Translations under genes and position numbers: made by a program
Notes under the pieces: model-generated
Told to the model about the DNA's origin: nothing
Database searches by the model: none
The model's input: the letters and a program-made list of their open reading frames with translations, nothing else
Shown here: one piece after another, positions 25,201 to 34,620 of the stretch
Position numbering within the stretch: the first letter of the stretch is position 1
Layout: the number at the start of each line of letters is the position of its first letter
Source of the DNA: Agelas oroides
Taxonomy: Eukaryota; Porifera; Demospongiae; Agelasida; Agelasidae
Assembly (NCBI GenBank): GCA_949130485.1
Contig: OX422195.1
Coordinates: 2,217,566 to 2,281,565, forward strand
DNA: 64,000 nucleotides
Direction: 5' to 3'

Positions 25201-26802
25201 GTGGTCTGAGAGCAAGACTACAATCTGACCTCTATGGTTTTAAATCAACAATCAATCGAGATCACTTTTTTCTTTTCCATTTACTTTGAGCTCATGCAGA
25301 CTGGGAAGGACCGCCAACACCACTAGTGAACTATATAGACTATAGTCTCGTCCCCAGATCCCACCCTCTTAGAAAAACAACCAAGTCGAATTACTTGCGC
25401 TAGCACATGCTCTTGCAACGGTATAACCTAGCGATGCTCAAAACATTTTGCGCCAAACCCACTCAAAGTACGGATACCTGAGTAGAGATCAAAAATTTTT
25501 ACTGTTATAAGGGAAGTGCTACATAATAATAACCATCTCGCAATCTCATTGGTCCTTACCACTTTTGGGGAATAAGCCCAAGAAATTCGACTTCGTTCAC
25601 CAGACCGTTTCTTGCCAGGAGGCGTGTACGGGCTGGGCACGAGACTAAGTGAACTACAGTTATATATGCATTGTACAGAGCAACATCACCACCTTTGAGA
25701 ATACAAGGGAAACAGCTATAGCTAGCTACAAGGGAAACAGCTACCATGTTGTGTACTACAAAACTGTTCCATGCCAATTTTGCAAACAGAAAGAGACACA
25801 TATAATGCTCCTAGTGTGTTGAGTTTGACAAAATACCACTGCTGTGTAAGCTGTATAAATGCTCACCTGTGTTTTTATTTTTATTTTTATCATATTGACG
25901 TACTGTTCATGCTGTGACATATATATGTGCTGTGCCAGGAAAGCTCACCACAAACATGAATATATATTTCCCTACCCACTTCTCACTCTTATCTATCCAG
26001 ATTACATATGTTCGCCCTAAATTTCCCAACCACCCATCCGAGGAGTCTTGTTATAGGCTGGTTAACAAGTATTGTGGTTTCGAGACATTTTGCTCATACA
26101 TGCTGGCAACAAGGCATACTGAAGGACTAGTGGTAGCTAGCTATAAAATAATAATAAATAAAATTTGAGGGTCACTTTATCTACATAATTTATTATAGCT
26201 ACGTAGACCTCTCAAGCAATGGTATACCCCACCTTGCATACCTGGGGCAGATGTTGGAGAAAGGAGGGGGATTTGCCATTGGAATTTCCCCCAAGGGGTT
26301 GGTGTTTAGTCAGGATTGTCCCAGTCCACTCAAATGGCATACACATTCTCTTTTGTTGTGTTAAATGTCTTTGTAAAAGTCTTTGTGAATTCCACAAACA
26401 CCCATATCTCCTTGCCACACACTGTGCATGACAGGGAGATATGGGGTATTGGTAAGGGATGTGTAGGGGAATGATACACAGGTTTGTGCCTCAGGTATGC
26501 GGGTTTGTTTGATTAGGCCATGTAAATTTCCCTCCAACCCCCCATCAAGCCCCAGGTGTTGTAGGGAGGGCATACCACTGATTTAAGTAGGCGCACAAGG
26601 TGAGTCATTCCGTCTGATTAGCGTTACGAGTTGGCGTTAAAATTACACCGGAGGATAGGTTAGAGATACAAAGGTAAAGAAAAAAACTACTGTGCACATA
26701 GCTGGCCTGCTAACGATCGACCATTATTAGGCATTAAAATCGACCCCGCCAACGGACTTATATAGCTTACTCGGTAGCAGTGCCATTGACCACGTCAGAC
26801 AT
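9961..26802 (-). CDS. STRA6-like: STRA6-like retinol-binding-protein receptor, copy A (20 exons)
   Basis: STRA6 imports retinol from its carrier across the plasma membrane. Exons in coding order: 26771-26802, 24856-24913, 23610-23695, 23148-23296, 22694-22814, 22365-22440, 22078-22206, 21561-21619, 18827-18921, 18425-18486, 17413-17581, 16993-17068, 15889-15917, 14907-14990, 14447-14558, 14026-14130, 13236-13399, 12258-12464, 11254-11337, 9961-10148. All junctions are GT/AG and all phases fit, giving 694 residues (human STRA6 has 667). The N-terminus [11 protein letters not shown] has an N-glycosylation site before the first membrane helix. Recognisable blocks are [68 protein letters not shown] and the C-terminal [19 protein letters not shown], all in STRA6 order. 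Least certain are the starts of exons 9 and 14 and the first ATG. Confidence 0.85.
10149..11253. other. Intron 19 of copy A
   Basis: It holds a TAGTCTCG hairpin at 10201-10236, a second hairpin with caggccttc and gaaggcctg at 10261-10310, and otherwise unique AT-rich sequence. The equivalent B intron is about 2.4 kb longer because of insertions. Confidence 0.6.
11354..11990. other. Copy A-specific segment in intron 18
   Basis: About 620 bp has no counterpart in copy B, where about 95 bp of other sequence sits at 39922-40018. It begins with a decayed tRNA-like stretch (gtggtccagttggttgacca at about 11382). The rest is unidentified. Confidence 0.5.
12079..12162. mobile_element. Hairpin element of the TAGYCTCG type
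   Basis: The phrase cagcctcgttcccagcctct pairs with agaggctgggaatgaggct. Copy B has the same element at about 40042-40138 with a different centre. Confidence 0.6.
13403..13866. repeat. (GGGGGA/GGGA)n purine tract in intron 16, copy A
   Basis: About 460 bp of nearly pure purine on the plus strand starts two bases from the exon 17 acceptor. On the coding strand it is an oversized polypyrimidine tract. The reading frames through it on both strands are low-complexity artefacts. Confidence 0.95.
14714..14766 (+). repeat. Truncated tRNA-like sequence (A and B boxes only)
   Basis: The stretch tagctcagtggcagaacac followed closely by ggttcaaacc has RNA polymerase III A and B box patterns, but the anticodon arm is missing. 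The same sequence is at 42584-42636 in copy B. Confidence 0.45.
15438..15602. mobile_element. MITE-like hairpin
   Basis: The stretch attatcaccatagtaccaag mirrors the end cgtactatggtgataat, and the inner parts gtttgttgccgt and acggcaacaaac also pair. The same element is in copy B at about 43322-43473. Three imperfect copies of a phrase around tactacaagtcac lie just before it (15328-15405). Confidence 0.75.
15976..16044. repeat. (TG)n microsatellite, intron 12 of copy A
   Basis: This is a simple dinucleotide repeat. The equivalent position in copy B (from 43846) carries a SINE inserted in the repeat. Confidence 0.95.
17606..17660. repeat. (TGAA)n microsatellite near the exon 11 acceptor
   Basis: Tetranucleotide repeats lie 24 bases beyond the exon 11 acceptor at 17582-17583. 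Copy B has a shorter run at about 45953-45996. Confidence 0.9.
18968..19066. mobile_element. Hairpin element (tagcctcatt type)
   Basis: The stretch caggccttccctgcctc pairs with gaggcagggaaggcctg, with tagcctcat and gtgagggta ends. It is present in copy B at about 47305-47402. Confidence 0.75.
19250..20105 (+). repeat. 54-bp minisatellite built from a tRNA-like SINE, copy A
   Basis: About 14 units of 54 bp contain agctccagtggctcagatgg, an A-box-like tRNA 5' half. After the last unit the sequence runs into gcattcagaagacccaggtt and a B-box-like gtttgaatcc, so the array sits inside a SINE-like unit related to 31796. Because 54 is a multiple of three, long open frames appear but are not taken as genes. 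Copy B has only about 4-5 units (47640-47880). Confidence 0.8.
20375..20470. mobile_element. Hairpin element
   Basis: The stretch ggttccagattttgtctt pairs with aagacaaaatctggaact, with outer caggctttc and gcctgcgtt. Copy B carries it at about 48180-48265. Confidence 0.7.
20574..20812. repeat. 79-bp minisatellite, short allele (copy A)
   Basis: About three units contain gaggtcagtgaagttg and tttactgacatctctatagc. The matching array in copy B (48370-50965) has about 33 units. Confidence 0.9.
21032..21356. mobile_element. 325-bp inverted-repeat element, only in copy A
   Basis: The ends caagggcgtagctagga and ctagctatgcccctg are imperfect inverted repeats, and the element is flanked by the 5-bp duplication cctta (21027-21031 and 21357-21361). 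Copy B has the uninterrupted site catcccttatcaaaa at about 51182. It lies in intron 8. No coding capacity is seen. Confidence 0.85.
22208..22296. repeat. (TG)n microsatellite abutting the exon 7 acceptor, copy A
   Basis: On the coding strand the (CA)n run forms the intron end and its last CAG is the splice acceptor of exon 7. In copy B (52039-52117) the acceptor reads AAG. Confidence 0.95.
22820..22908. repeat. Purine-rich GGGA/GGAA tract at the exon 5 acceptor
   Basis: It starts a few bases from the acceptor at 22815-22816 and gives a long polypyrimidine tract on the coding strand. It is repeated in copy B at about 52637-52724. Confidence 0.85.
23701..24045. repeat. (GAG)n tract at the exon 3 acceptor, copy A
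   Basis: About 345 bp of trinucleotide purine repeat begins four bases beyond the exon 3 acceptor (23696-23697). It produces poly-Ser, poly-Leu and poly-Pro frames that are not genes. Copy B has a similar tract at 53512-53835. Confidence 0.95.
25334..25647. mobile_element. 314-bp TAGTCTCG-family element with 9-bp duplication
   Basis: It is bounded by tatagtctcgtccccag and ctgggcacgagacta and flanked by agtgaacta on both sides (25325-25333 and 25648-25656). It lies in intron 1 of copy A and is also present in copy B at about 55123-55437. No coding capacity is seen. Confidence 0.75.
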
Positions 26803-27218
26803 CGGAGTGTGTTTCGGGGGCCAAGGGAAGGCACCCAGCTGACCCATCGTAGATCCTAGTAGAGTAGATGAGTTCATCGGGAGAGGTTCGCTGGTGTTGT
26901 TCGCTTGCCAAGCCTGGCCCACAAGCCACTCACGTGTTTATATTATGTTTTATTGAGTAATACAGCCGGGACTTCATATTGACACGATAAATTTAATTTG
27001 AGTAGGATCAACATAGAACAGAATTCATGCTCTACATTAAAGGGAGGGCGCTGGTGCGAAACAACAAATCTAGTTTGCCTGGCCTTAGTACAGTCAGTCA
27101 CGGTTAGTCTACTCTTAAAATGTCCCTAGCAAAACGCAGCTGGTCTGACCTTAGACAGTACTGACCTTAGTTATTAATTTACAACTATGGTACGTGCATC
27201 AGGATTGAAGCCTCGCGC
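26803..27218 (-). promoter_or_regulatory. Presumed 5' region of STRA6-like copy A
   Basis: This is the sequence upstream of the ATG at 26800-26802. No TATA box or other core element stands out. It contains gggagggcg at 27042-27050, the intact site at which copy B has a 33-bp insertion. The promoter role is only positional inference. Confidence 0.3.
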
Positions 27219-27245
27219 CCCCCCCCCCCCCCCCCCCCCCCCCCC
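27219..27245. repeat. Poly-C tract
   Basis: This is a run of about 27 C bases. The corresponding run in copy B (57047-57061) is about 15. Confidence 0.95.
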
Positions 27246-27745
27246 GCAAAGCAGAGCCTGGCCACAGTATTGTCGATTGGGGTAGACACTAAGTGATAGA
27301 CTACAATAGCTACCTGACGGTCATTAGAGCTTCGTGGAAAGCCATTGCATAGCTTTTCTTCCGTCCGACACTCCATAACTGCTGAGCGAGGGAGTTCGAT
27401 TAGGGCAGACAAACTATTGGCGGCAATAGCCGTAGGACGAGTGCAGAAACTGCTGCATGAGCGATGACCGATGTAACTAGTAAGATATTCAGATGGATTG
27501 GTAACATTAGCAGGAAAAACTGGATGTAATCCACTAGACCTTTAATGCAGAATGTTGAATTAACTGCCCCTACGATTCATGCAATTAACTGTACTAGCAG
27601 GAAAGCAATAGGGGACCAGGGAAGCCTTTGCTAGCTACCATAGTTTGGAGTGGAATAATAGAGTTTGTGATCCCAAGGTGGTGGATACAACTAGTGGAGG
27701 AAGATTATCTGTCTATCATAGTTTGGGGTGTCTCTAATCGCTGGA

Positions 27746-28453
27746 ATGGAATATGGAATGGAACGGTGGAATGGAAAATGGAATGGAACAGTGAATGTAC
27801 ATAGTTACAGCTAACTCGTGTAGCTGGCGCTGTTCTCCAAAGTTGAGCTAGCTACTATGTGTCTAGGGCTCTTATCTCACCGCAGATGCTGTATGAGCAA
27901 GTCCAATGCATGTTGGCAGCATTCTTCCTTGTCTGGTATCATGATGTCACGGTCAGAACTCAGGATCCCCAGAGACCAGCTACAGTACCATGCATAGGAG
28001 CCACGCTTACTACTGTTAAGGAAGGCTGCTACTAAGGTTGTGAGACCTGGGAGTGACTGAGGATCGAGGTGCACGGACAAAGACCGAAGCGAAAAGACTG
28101 AGGATCGAGCACTAATTTCTGCCATTAAGCACATTGAGTTAGTCTACGAAGACTATAACTATAGTCTTGCGAAGCCAGACCCTTGTTTTTCGTTTGAGAG
28201 TCTGGCTTTGCAAGACTGCAATAACAAAGCATCTGATGATGAGACAGCAACGGTACCATGCTAGGATAGACAAGCATGACGGTGGGCAATGCCGTACTTG
28301 CTCATAAAGCTTCTGCGATGAGATAACAGCCCTAGAGATACACTAGGTAGTTCAACCTAGACTGAGCAGCGCCAGTTACACGAGTTAGCTATAACTGTGT
28401 ACGTTCACTGTTCCATTCCATTTTCCATTCCATCGTTCCGTTCCATATTCCAT
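27746..28453. mobile_element. 708-bp inverted-repeat element carrying a reading frame
   Basis: The ends (atggaatatgg and its complement) and at least 140 further bases on each side are imperfect inverted repeats. The interior has a second small hairpin (gtcttgcgaagccagac and gtctggctttgcaagac, 28161-28222) and a minus-strand open frame at 27877-28134. Copy B carries it at about 57562-58269. It sits in the region of 58-bp repeats. Confidence 0.75.
27877..28134 (-). other. Exon-like open frame of 85 residues inside the element
   Basis: The peptide ends DKEECCQHALDLLIQHLR and has a protein-like composition with SWSLGILSSD. Near its end the sequence CTGCG|GTGAGA would serve as a splice donor, and TCCTCAG near its start as an acceptor, so it may be a captured exon. 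The last part of the frame overlaps the element's inverted repeat. I do not recognise a family. The same frame is open in copy B (57693-57950). Confidence 0.35.
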
Positions 28454-28483
28454 AGTTTGTGACCCCAAGGTGGTGGATACAAC

Positions 28484-30361
28484 CATAGATAATAGAGCCA
28501 AATGGATTGGCAACGGCAAAAAAATTTACGGCCAAACCCGGGCAAAACGCAGATGACGTCACGTCCTATCCTTGGTACGGCACACCCATTGAAGTTACGG
28601 TGAGCAGGCATGTCAGGAAATGCTTACTAACAGGCTTATCTCCTGTGTAGGGTATTGTACGGTAGGTCCAAGCGTATCTATCGATTATTGCACAGTATCT
28701 GCATGCTCTGGTAAATAATTGTGCTATGCTTGGCTGTGAATTAATTGTTATGCAACGTAGAAACGCTAAAATAATAGTTTTGTAGTTTTTTCTGGAAACT
28801 AAACAAGGCTATCCCATGTTGCAAGCGGTCATAACGTGTAAGCAATAGCCAAGAATGCAATAGAATGGCTTATTTATCTGTAGTACAACACACAGTTTCG
28901 TGCGAGGCCTTGAAGGGTGTAAATAATGTGAAAAGTCTTGTAGTTTTCTAGAAAGATCGGTGCACTAGGTTAGGTCAAGTCTGCTGGTACAGTGTTAGTC
29001 TCGCGTGGCCACACCCATTTCCGCAAGAGAGGGAAGGGGTCTGGTAACTTCTGTTACAGCAGTTTGTTGCCCCGCACTGTGGAGTGCGTTCCAATCACAG
29101 CGCAGTATTCGGTCACATGAGTGCTGTTATCACAACTTCAATAGGAAATTACAAGGTGTAAATCAACTGTGAAACCACAAGCAGCTGCTTCGTCAGTCTT
29201 CCCGAGATAATTATGCGGCCTTAGCGCTTACGCAATGCGAGTAAATGAAATTCCTGTGCTACGAGCGGCTGCAACGAAGGTTACCAGACCCCTTCCCTCT
29301 CTTGCGGAAATGGGTGTGGCCACGCGAGACTAGTACAGTGTTAGCAGTAGATTGGCAAGTGCAATGCTGACAAAACAAGGGGTCTGCAGCGATTGTGTGC
29401 ACTTTTCCCTGGCCTTCTGCACAGGTGGCTTCAGCAGTCTCAAAGAACACATCGATCTGTCCTGGTTGTCTCCAGGCCTACTGATAACTCCAAGGACCGT
29501 TTCGCACTCCTCCTTAACTCTTTACCGACCGTAGCAAATTATTGCAATATTACGTGAATGACCACACAGGAATTCCGGAAGCGGCCTAGACGACATGTTG
29601 TATACTCTGTGTTATATCTCCAGTTGCAAACCAGCTACAGACTTCTGGTCAAAAACATTGGAGAGCCTTAGGCTTTGCCTAGCTTCGCTGTAGTTCTGAA
29701 GCTTACCACTAAAGAACAAGCTTTGAGATAAAACCGAACGTTTTATACCGGAAGTTGCCACCTTCGGTCTGTTCTGGTGCCTGTAACTTGGATGTTACAG
29801 TTCTGTTTCCTTTGAAATCTGTAGCGAAGTTAGAGCTTTCATTCAGCTATACATTGCTTTTTATCGCATCTTCGTAGCTTGTATACTTCTCGAGATCGGT
29901 CGCGACAAACACGGCCCGGTCGATTGCGGTAGAACGACGCGCTACGCTACGTTCAACTTCCGCCTCATCAAAGTACTAGTTCAATCAAAATATGCACGAC
30001 TAGCATCCGGTGAGTGTAATGAATACTGTTAGAACGTGTAAGGTGCATACTAAACCGCTATCTTCCGGGGGAAACACCCAAAGGCATATAAGTACTCATG
30101 ACGCCGTTCGGCGTCATTGGTCATACGGGATCATTAATCTCATGACGCCGTAGGCGTCATTGGTTGGTAAAGAGTTAACAGCAGAGTCTGCCAGGCACTA
30201 CTTGACATCTGGGGAAGCAGAAAGCAGACATAACTGTCGCTCTCGTGCAGTCGGCGCTTACATATACAGTCATTGCCGCGTTCGTCTGCATCACGTGACC
30301 GTAACGAGGATTGTACGTAAAATTATTGCCGTTGCCAATCCATTTGGCTCTATTATCTATG
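28484..30361. mobile_element. 1.88-kb inverted-repeat transposon, only in copy A
   Basis: Both ends carry the same inverted sequence beginning catagataatagagcc and running about 35 bp. It is flanked by atacaac (28477-28483 and 30362-30368; eight bases if the adjoining g is counted). It interrupts one unit of the 58-bp minisatellite, and copy B has no insert there. No transposase frame is visible. It contains the 337-bp foldback element and two short catgacgccg hairpins near 30100-30160. Confidence 0.85.
28996..29332. mobile_element. 337-bp foldback element with 9-bp duplication, nested
   Basis: The arms are about 55 bp (tagtctcgcgtggccacacc at the left, the exact complement at the right). 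It is flanked by gtacagtgt at 28987-28995 and 29333-29341. It is nested in the 1.88-kb transposon, so it arrived after that element or moved with it. Confidence 0.9.
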
Positions 30362-30460
30362 ATACAACTAGTGGAGGAAGATTATCTGTCTATCATAGTT
30401 TGTGACCCCAAGGTGGTGGATATACAACTAGTGGAGGAAGATTATCTGTCTATCATAGAT
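30362..30460. repeat. 58-bp minisatellite, few units in copy A
   Basis: Units read tagtttgtgaccccaaggtg, then gtggatacaactagtggagg, then aagattatctgtctatca. Related units also occur at about 27668-27722 and 28454-28483. Copy B has about 11 consecutive units (58272-58918). Confidence 0.85.
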
Positions 30461-31735
30461 GCAATTTAGCCCTGTGTTGGAATTTGTTTGTTCGATGCTT
30501 GTATTTATATTATTTAGTGTCAATACATTTACTCCCACACAAAACTGTGCAATTATTTTTGTAATAGCACAGGTAGAAAAGATTCTAATTGGACAAAAAT
30601 ACAAAAGCTACAAAACCAGTGCAAGGTGTAATAGCTCACTGATTATATTAACATAATGTAAACTTGTAACTTATATGTGACAACAATTTGCTGTAAACTA
30701 TACAATTTACTGTAAACTTGTATGCTATAATAAACCACCACATCACATACATACTCATGCTTATTATAGCATACTGTAAACTAGGCAAAGTTTATGATTA
30801 ATAAGGAACACCATGCTTTCTCTTATGATTTGGGATTAATAGCACTCACGAAACGCGTCCTGCGCAGTGGGTGACTTTGCATAACATCTAGGCCTGTTTT
30901 ATAAGGGAGATGTGGTTCGTTGATTGTTCATGAATGGCATAATTGCACTCCGCTTCGCCTCGTGCAATTAACAGCCATTCACTCGTGCTATTAGTCCCAA
31001 ATATGCACTCGAAACCATGCTGTTACTTATACTAATCATCACAGTCCATCCATTAACGACAGTGAAATAAAACAGTGCAAAAAGTGTAATAGCTTATTGG
31101 TTGGCTGAACAACAGTCCAAAAAGTGTAATAGCTCTCTGATTGGTTGAAAAACAGACTGTCAACAGTGCAAAAGTGTAATAACTCACTCATTGGTCAGTG
31201 ACTTGTAAGTAGCTAGCTTCCCAACAATTTACTGTGATGTACTATAAACTTGTAAACTTGTAAGTAACAACAATTTGTTGTAAACTATATAGTGTAGTGT
31301 AAACTTGTATACCATAAACTTGCCTATCTCATACATACTCATACTTATTGTAGTGTACTGTCAACTTGGCAAGGTTTATGATTAGTAATCAATAGCATGT
31401 TTTCTCGTACAATTTTGGATTAATAGCACTCATGAATGGCATAATTGCACTCTGCTTTGCCTCGAGCAATTAATAGCCATTCACTCGTGCTATTAATCCC
31501 AAATTGCACTCGAAACCAACAACTCCAACTCCAACTTACAACTCCACCTTATATCCCTGCCTTTCTTTTATAATCCATACATGTCATTTTCTATGAGAAG
31601 ATGTATTTATTGCAGTTATTTGGTGAAGCTGATACCCAGCTCGCTGGGGCTGCAGCAAAAAGTACCTTGGTACTCCATACAGTGAGTTGCTTTAGCACTC
31701 ACCATGCAAAGTAAAGCCTACTCCAAAGAGATCCA
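30461..31735. other. AT-rich intergenic region with repeated hairpins
   Basis: Two related palindromic blocks (about 30838-31020 and 31430-31520) contain taatagcactc, cataattgcactc and gagcaattaatagccattca. Three repeats of a phrase like aaagtgtaatagct lie between. No gene is seen. Confidence 0.6.
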
Positions 31736-31795
31736 GCCTGAGAATTGAGCTGTGTCGATGGATATATACCATCTATCATCTGCTCCAATGCCAGA

Positions 31796-31867
31796 GCTCC
31801 GGTGGCTCAGTTGGTAAGACCATCTGACCGGCATTCAGAAGATCCAGCTTCAAATCCTGGCTGGATC
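31796..31867 (+). tRNA. tRNA-Ala(GGC)-like sequence, probably a SINE head
   Basis: The 72 bases fold as a near-complete cloverleaf. The acceptor arm GCTCCGG pairs with CTGGATC (one mismatch and one wobble), the anticodon stem is TCTGA/TCAGA around a loop containing GGC, and the TTCAAAT loop is present. The A box (TGGCTCAGTTGGTAAGA) and B box (CTTCAAATCC) are recognisable. A leader shared with 19250 (atccagcctgagaat) argues for a SINE rather than a functional tRNA. Copy B has it at 60257-60328. Confidence 0.45.
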
Positions 31868-32119
31868 TCAATGTCTTTTTTCGCCATGTCATTTTCTTCT
31901 CTTACTGTGTCTCATAAGCCTTCCTCTGGCTGGTTGTGTATACAAATGACACAAAAATTAAAATTTGATTGATTAGTTGTTAGCTCATTTTAAGCCACGT
32001 TTTTGAAGAGTATGCTCCTGTCATCTTTCCTCATCAAAGTCCCTGTCAATTGCCAAGTCACTGGAATCATAGGGTCAGTGACTAGAATGTACGTTGCAAC
32101 AAAGCAGTCCTGCATCAAG

Positions 32120-33675
32120 AGTACTGTAGTACTGCAGCCCCACCTCCAGAGCTATAGTGCACAGTAACCATGCACACTACTGTAGTACTGCAGCCCCACC
32201 TCCAGAGCTTTGTTGCACAGTAACCATGCACACTACCGTAGTACTGCAGCCCCACCTCCATGCAGAGCTTTGTTGCACAGTACCATGCACACTACTGTAG
32301 TACTGCAGCCCCACCTCCAGAGCTTTGGTGCACAGTAACCATGCACACTACTGTAGTACTGCAGCCCCACCTCCAGAGCTTTGTTGCACAGTAACCATGC
32401 ACACTACCGTAGTACTGCAGCCCCACCTCCATGCAGAGCTTTGTTGCACAGTACCATGCACACTACTGTAGTACTGCAGCCCCACCTCCAGAGCTTTGGT
32501 GCACAGTAACCATGCACACTACTGTAGTACTGCAGCCCCACCTCCAGAGCTTTGTTGCACAGTAACCATGCACACTACCGTAGTACTGCAGCCCCACCTC
32601 CATGCAGAGCTTTGTTGCACAGTACCATGCACACTACTGTAGTACTGCAGCCCCACCTCCAGAGCTTTGTTGCACAGTAACCATGCACACTACTGTAGTA
32701 CTGCAGCCCCACCTCCAGAGCTTTGTTGCACAGTACCATGCACACTACTGTAGTACTGCAGCCCCACCTCCAGAGCTTTGTTGCACAGTAACCATGCACA
32801 CTACTGTAGTACTGCAGCCCCACCTCCAGAGCTTTGTTGCACAGTACCATGCACACTACTGTAGTACTGCAGCCCCACCTCCAGAGCTTTGTTGCACAGT
32901 AACCATGCACACTACTGTAGTACTGCAGCCCCACCTCCAGAGCTTTGTTGCACAGTACCATGCACACTACTGTAGTACTGCAGCCCCACCTCCAGAGCTT
33001 TGTTGCACAGTAACCATGCACACTACCGTAGTACTGCAGCCCCACCTCCATGCAGAGCTTTGTTGCACAGTACCATGCACACTACTGTAGTACTGCAGCC
33101 CCACCTCCAGAGCTTTGGTGCACAGTAACCATGCACACTACTGTAGTACTGCAGCCCCACCTCCAGAGCTTTGTTGCACAGTAACCATGCACACTACCGT
33201 AGTACTGCAGCCCCACCTCCATGCAGAGCTTTGTTGCACAGTACCATGCACACTACTGTAGTACTGCAGCCCCACCTCCAGAGCTTTGTTGCACAGTAAC
33301 CATGCACACTACTGTAGTACTGCAGCCCCACCTCCAGAGCTTTGTTGCACAGTACCATGCACACTACTGTAGTACTGCAGCCCCACCTCCAGAGCTTTGT
33401 TGCACAGTAACCATGCACACTACCGTAGTACTGCAGCCCCACCTCCATGCAGAGCTTTGTTGCACAGTACCATGCACACTACTGTAGTACTGCAGCCCCA
33501 CCTCCAGAGCTTTGTTGCACAGTAACCATGCACACTACTGTAGTACTGCAGCCCCACCTCCAGAGCTTTGTTGCACAGTACCATGCACACTACTGTAGTA
33601 CTGCAGCCCCACCTCCAGAGCTTTGTTGCACAGTAACCATGCACACTACTGTAGTACTGCAGCCCCACCTCCAGC
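32120..33675. repeat. 57-bp minisatellite, about 27 units (copy A)
   Basis: Units of 55-60 bp contain actactgtagtactgcagcc and agctttgttgcacagta. Alternating variants, some with an extra catgcag, keep long frames open on both strands; they are repeat artefacts. Copy B has about 13 units. Confidence 0.9.
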
Positions 33676-34084
33676 GCAGTACTGATATAGAGGAATGTAC
33701 ATAAAGTAGGCTCAAAATTATCCAAGGTCTTCAACTAAATGAGGCACACTTTGTAAACAATATGTATTACCGTTCATGCAGATGCAAGACAGTTTGTGCT
33801 AAGCACATGGCTGCAGAATCAGAATATGATGAAGAGGGACAGAAGTGAGACAGTCTAGCAAGGCAATCTCTGGCTAAGCTTTCTCCCCATGCTCTGTGGA
33901 GTACAGTTGCTATATGTAAAGCGGAGTTATGCTTATTGTGCAATAGTATAAGTATGTGACATCAATACTGTAGCAAACCTGTATGAAAAATGTTCTGCTT
34001 TGTAGCTAAAAACATGCAATTAATGGTCTTGCTGCTCTTTCTTAGCAATGCAGCCCTTGAGTGAGAAAAGAAGTTTCTAAGGCA

Positions 34085-34200
34085 ATACCATGAGACACCA
34101 TGAGACAGCGTAAGACACCGTGAGACACTATGAGACACCATGAGACATCATTAGGCACTATGAGACACAGTAAGACACCATAAGACACTATATGAGACAT
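34085..34200. repeat. Degenerate 10-bp repeat (tgagacacca)n
   Basis: About eleven imperfect copies of tgagacacca are present. The block is repeated in copy B at about 61757-61872. A poly-A run follows at 34257-34276. Confidence 0.85.
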
Positions 34201-34620
34201 AAGAAAAGATAAAGATTTACTCGAAAGCACGCAGAAGTTTGCACGTAAAATATCACAAAAAAAAAAAAAAAAAAAAACGGGGACAAAGGCCATGATGAGC
34301 TTCTGAATATGACTAACTTGGCCAACCTTGCAGACAGAAGGTTTAACTGTGTTCCTTATACAAAATGGTGCGCAATGTTTTATTTTTCACATAACATTGT
34401 AGCACCTAAAGTCACTAGATCATATACAAGCATGCCCTTTACCTTGTACCAGCCCTTTGGATATATACTAATTGTTTTTTCAACTCTTTTGTCCCACATT
34501 CTGTATCACACTGGAACTCACTTTCTGAGCCAGTTGTTTCAACTCCCTCGATCCTTGCAACTTGTACCCATTGCTATTATACGCAAAACTAAATAGAAAT
34601 AATAAAATTTAATTACAAAC

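Noticed and set aside
25556-25801. Frame of 81 codons upstream of exon 2 as a possible N-terminal exon
   Set aside because: It overlaps the 314-bp mobile element, and the exon at 26771-26802 gives a better start, donor and phase.
31796-31867. Functional tRNA-Ala gene
   Set aside because: There is a mismatch in the acceptor stem, a leader shared with another SINE-like copy and no clear terminator directly after it; it is kept only as a tRNA-like sequence.
32575-33090. Frames of about 160 codons in the 57-bp array
   Set aside because: They exist on both strands with the same repeat unit and no start context; they are treated as minisatellite artefacts.
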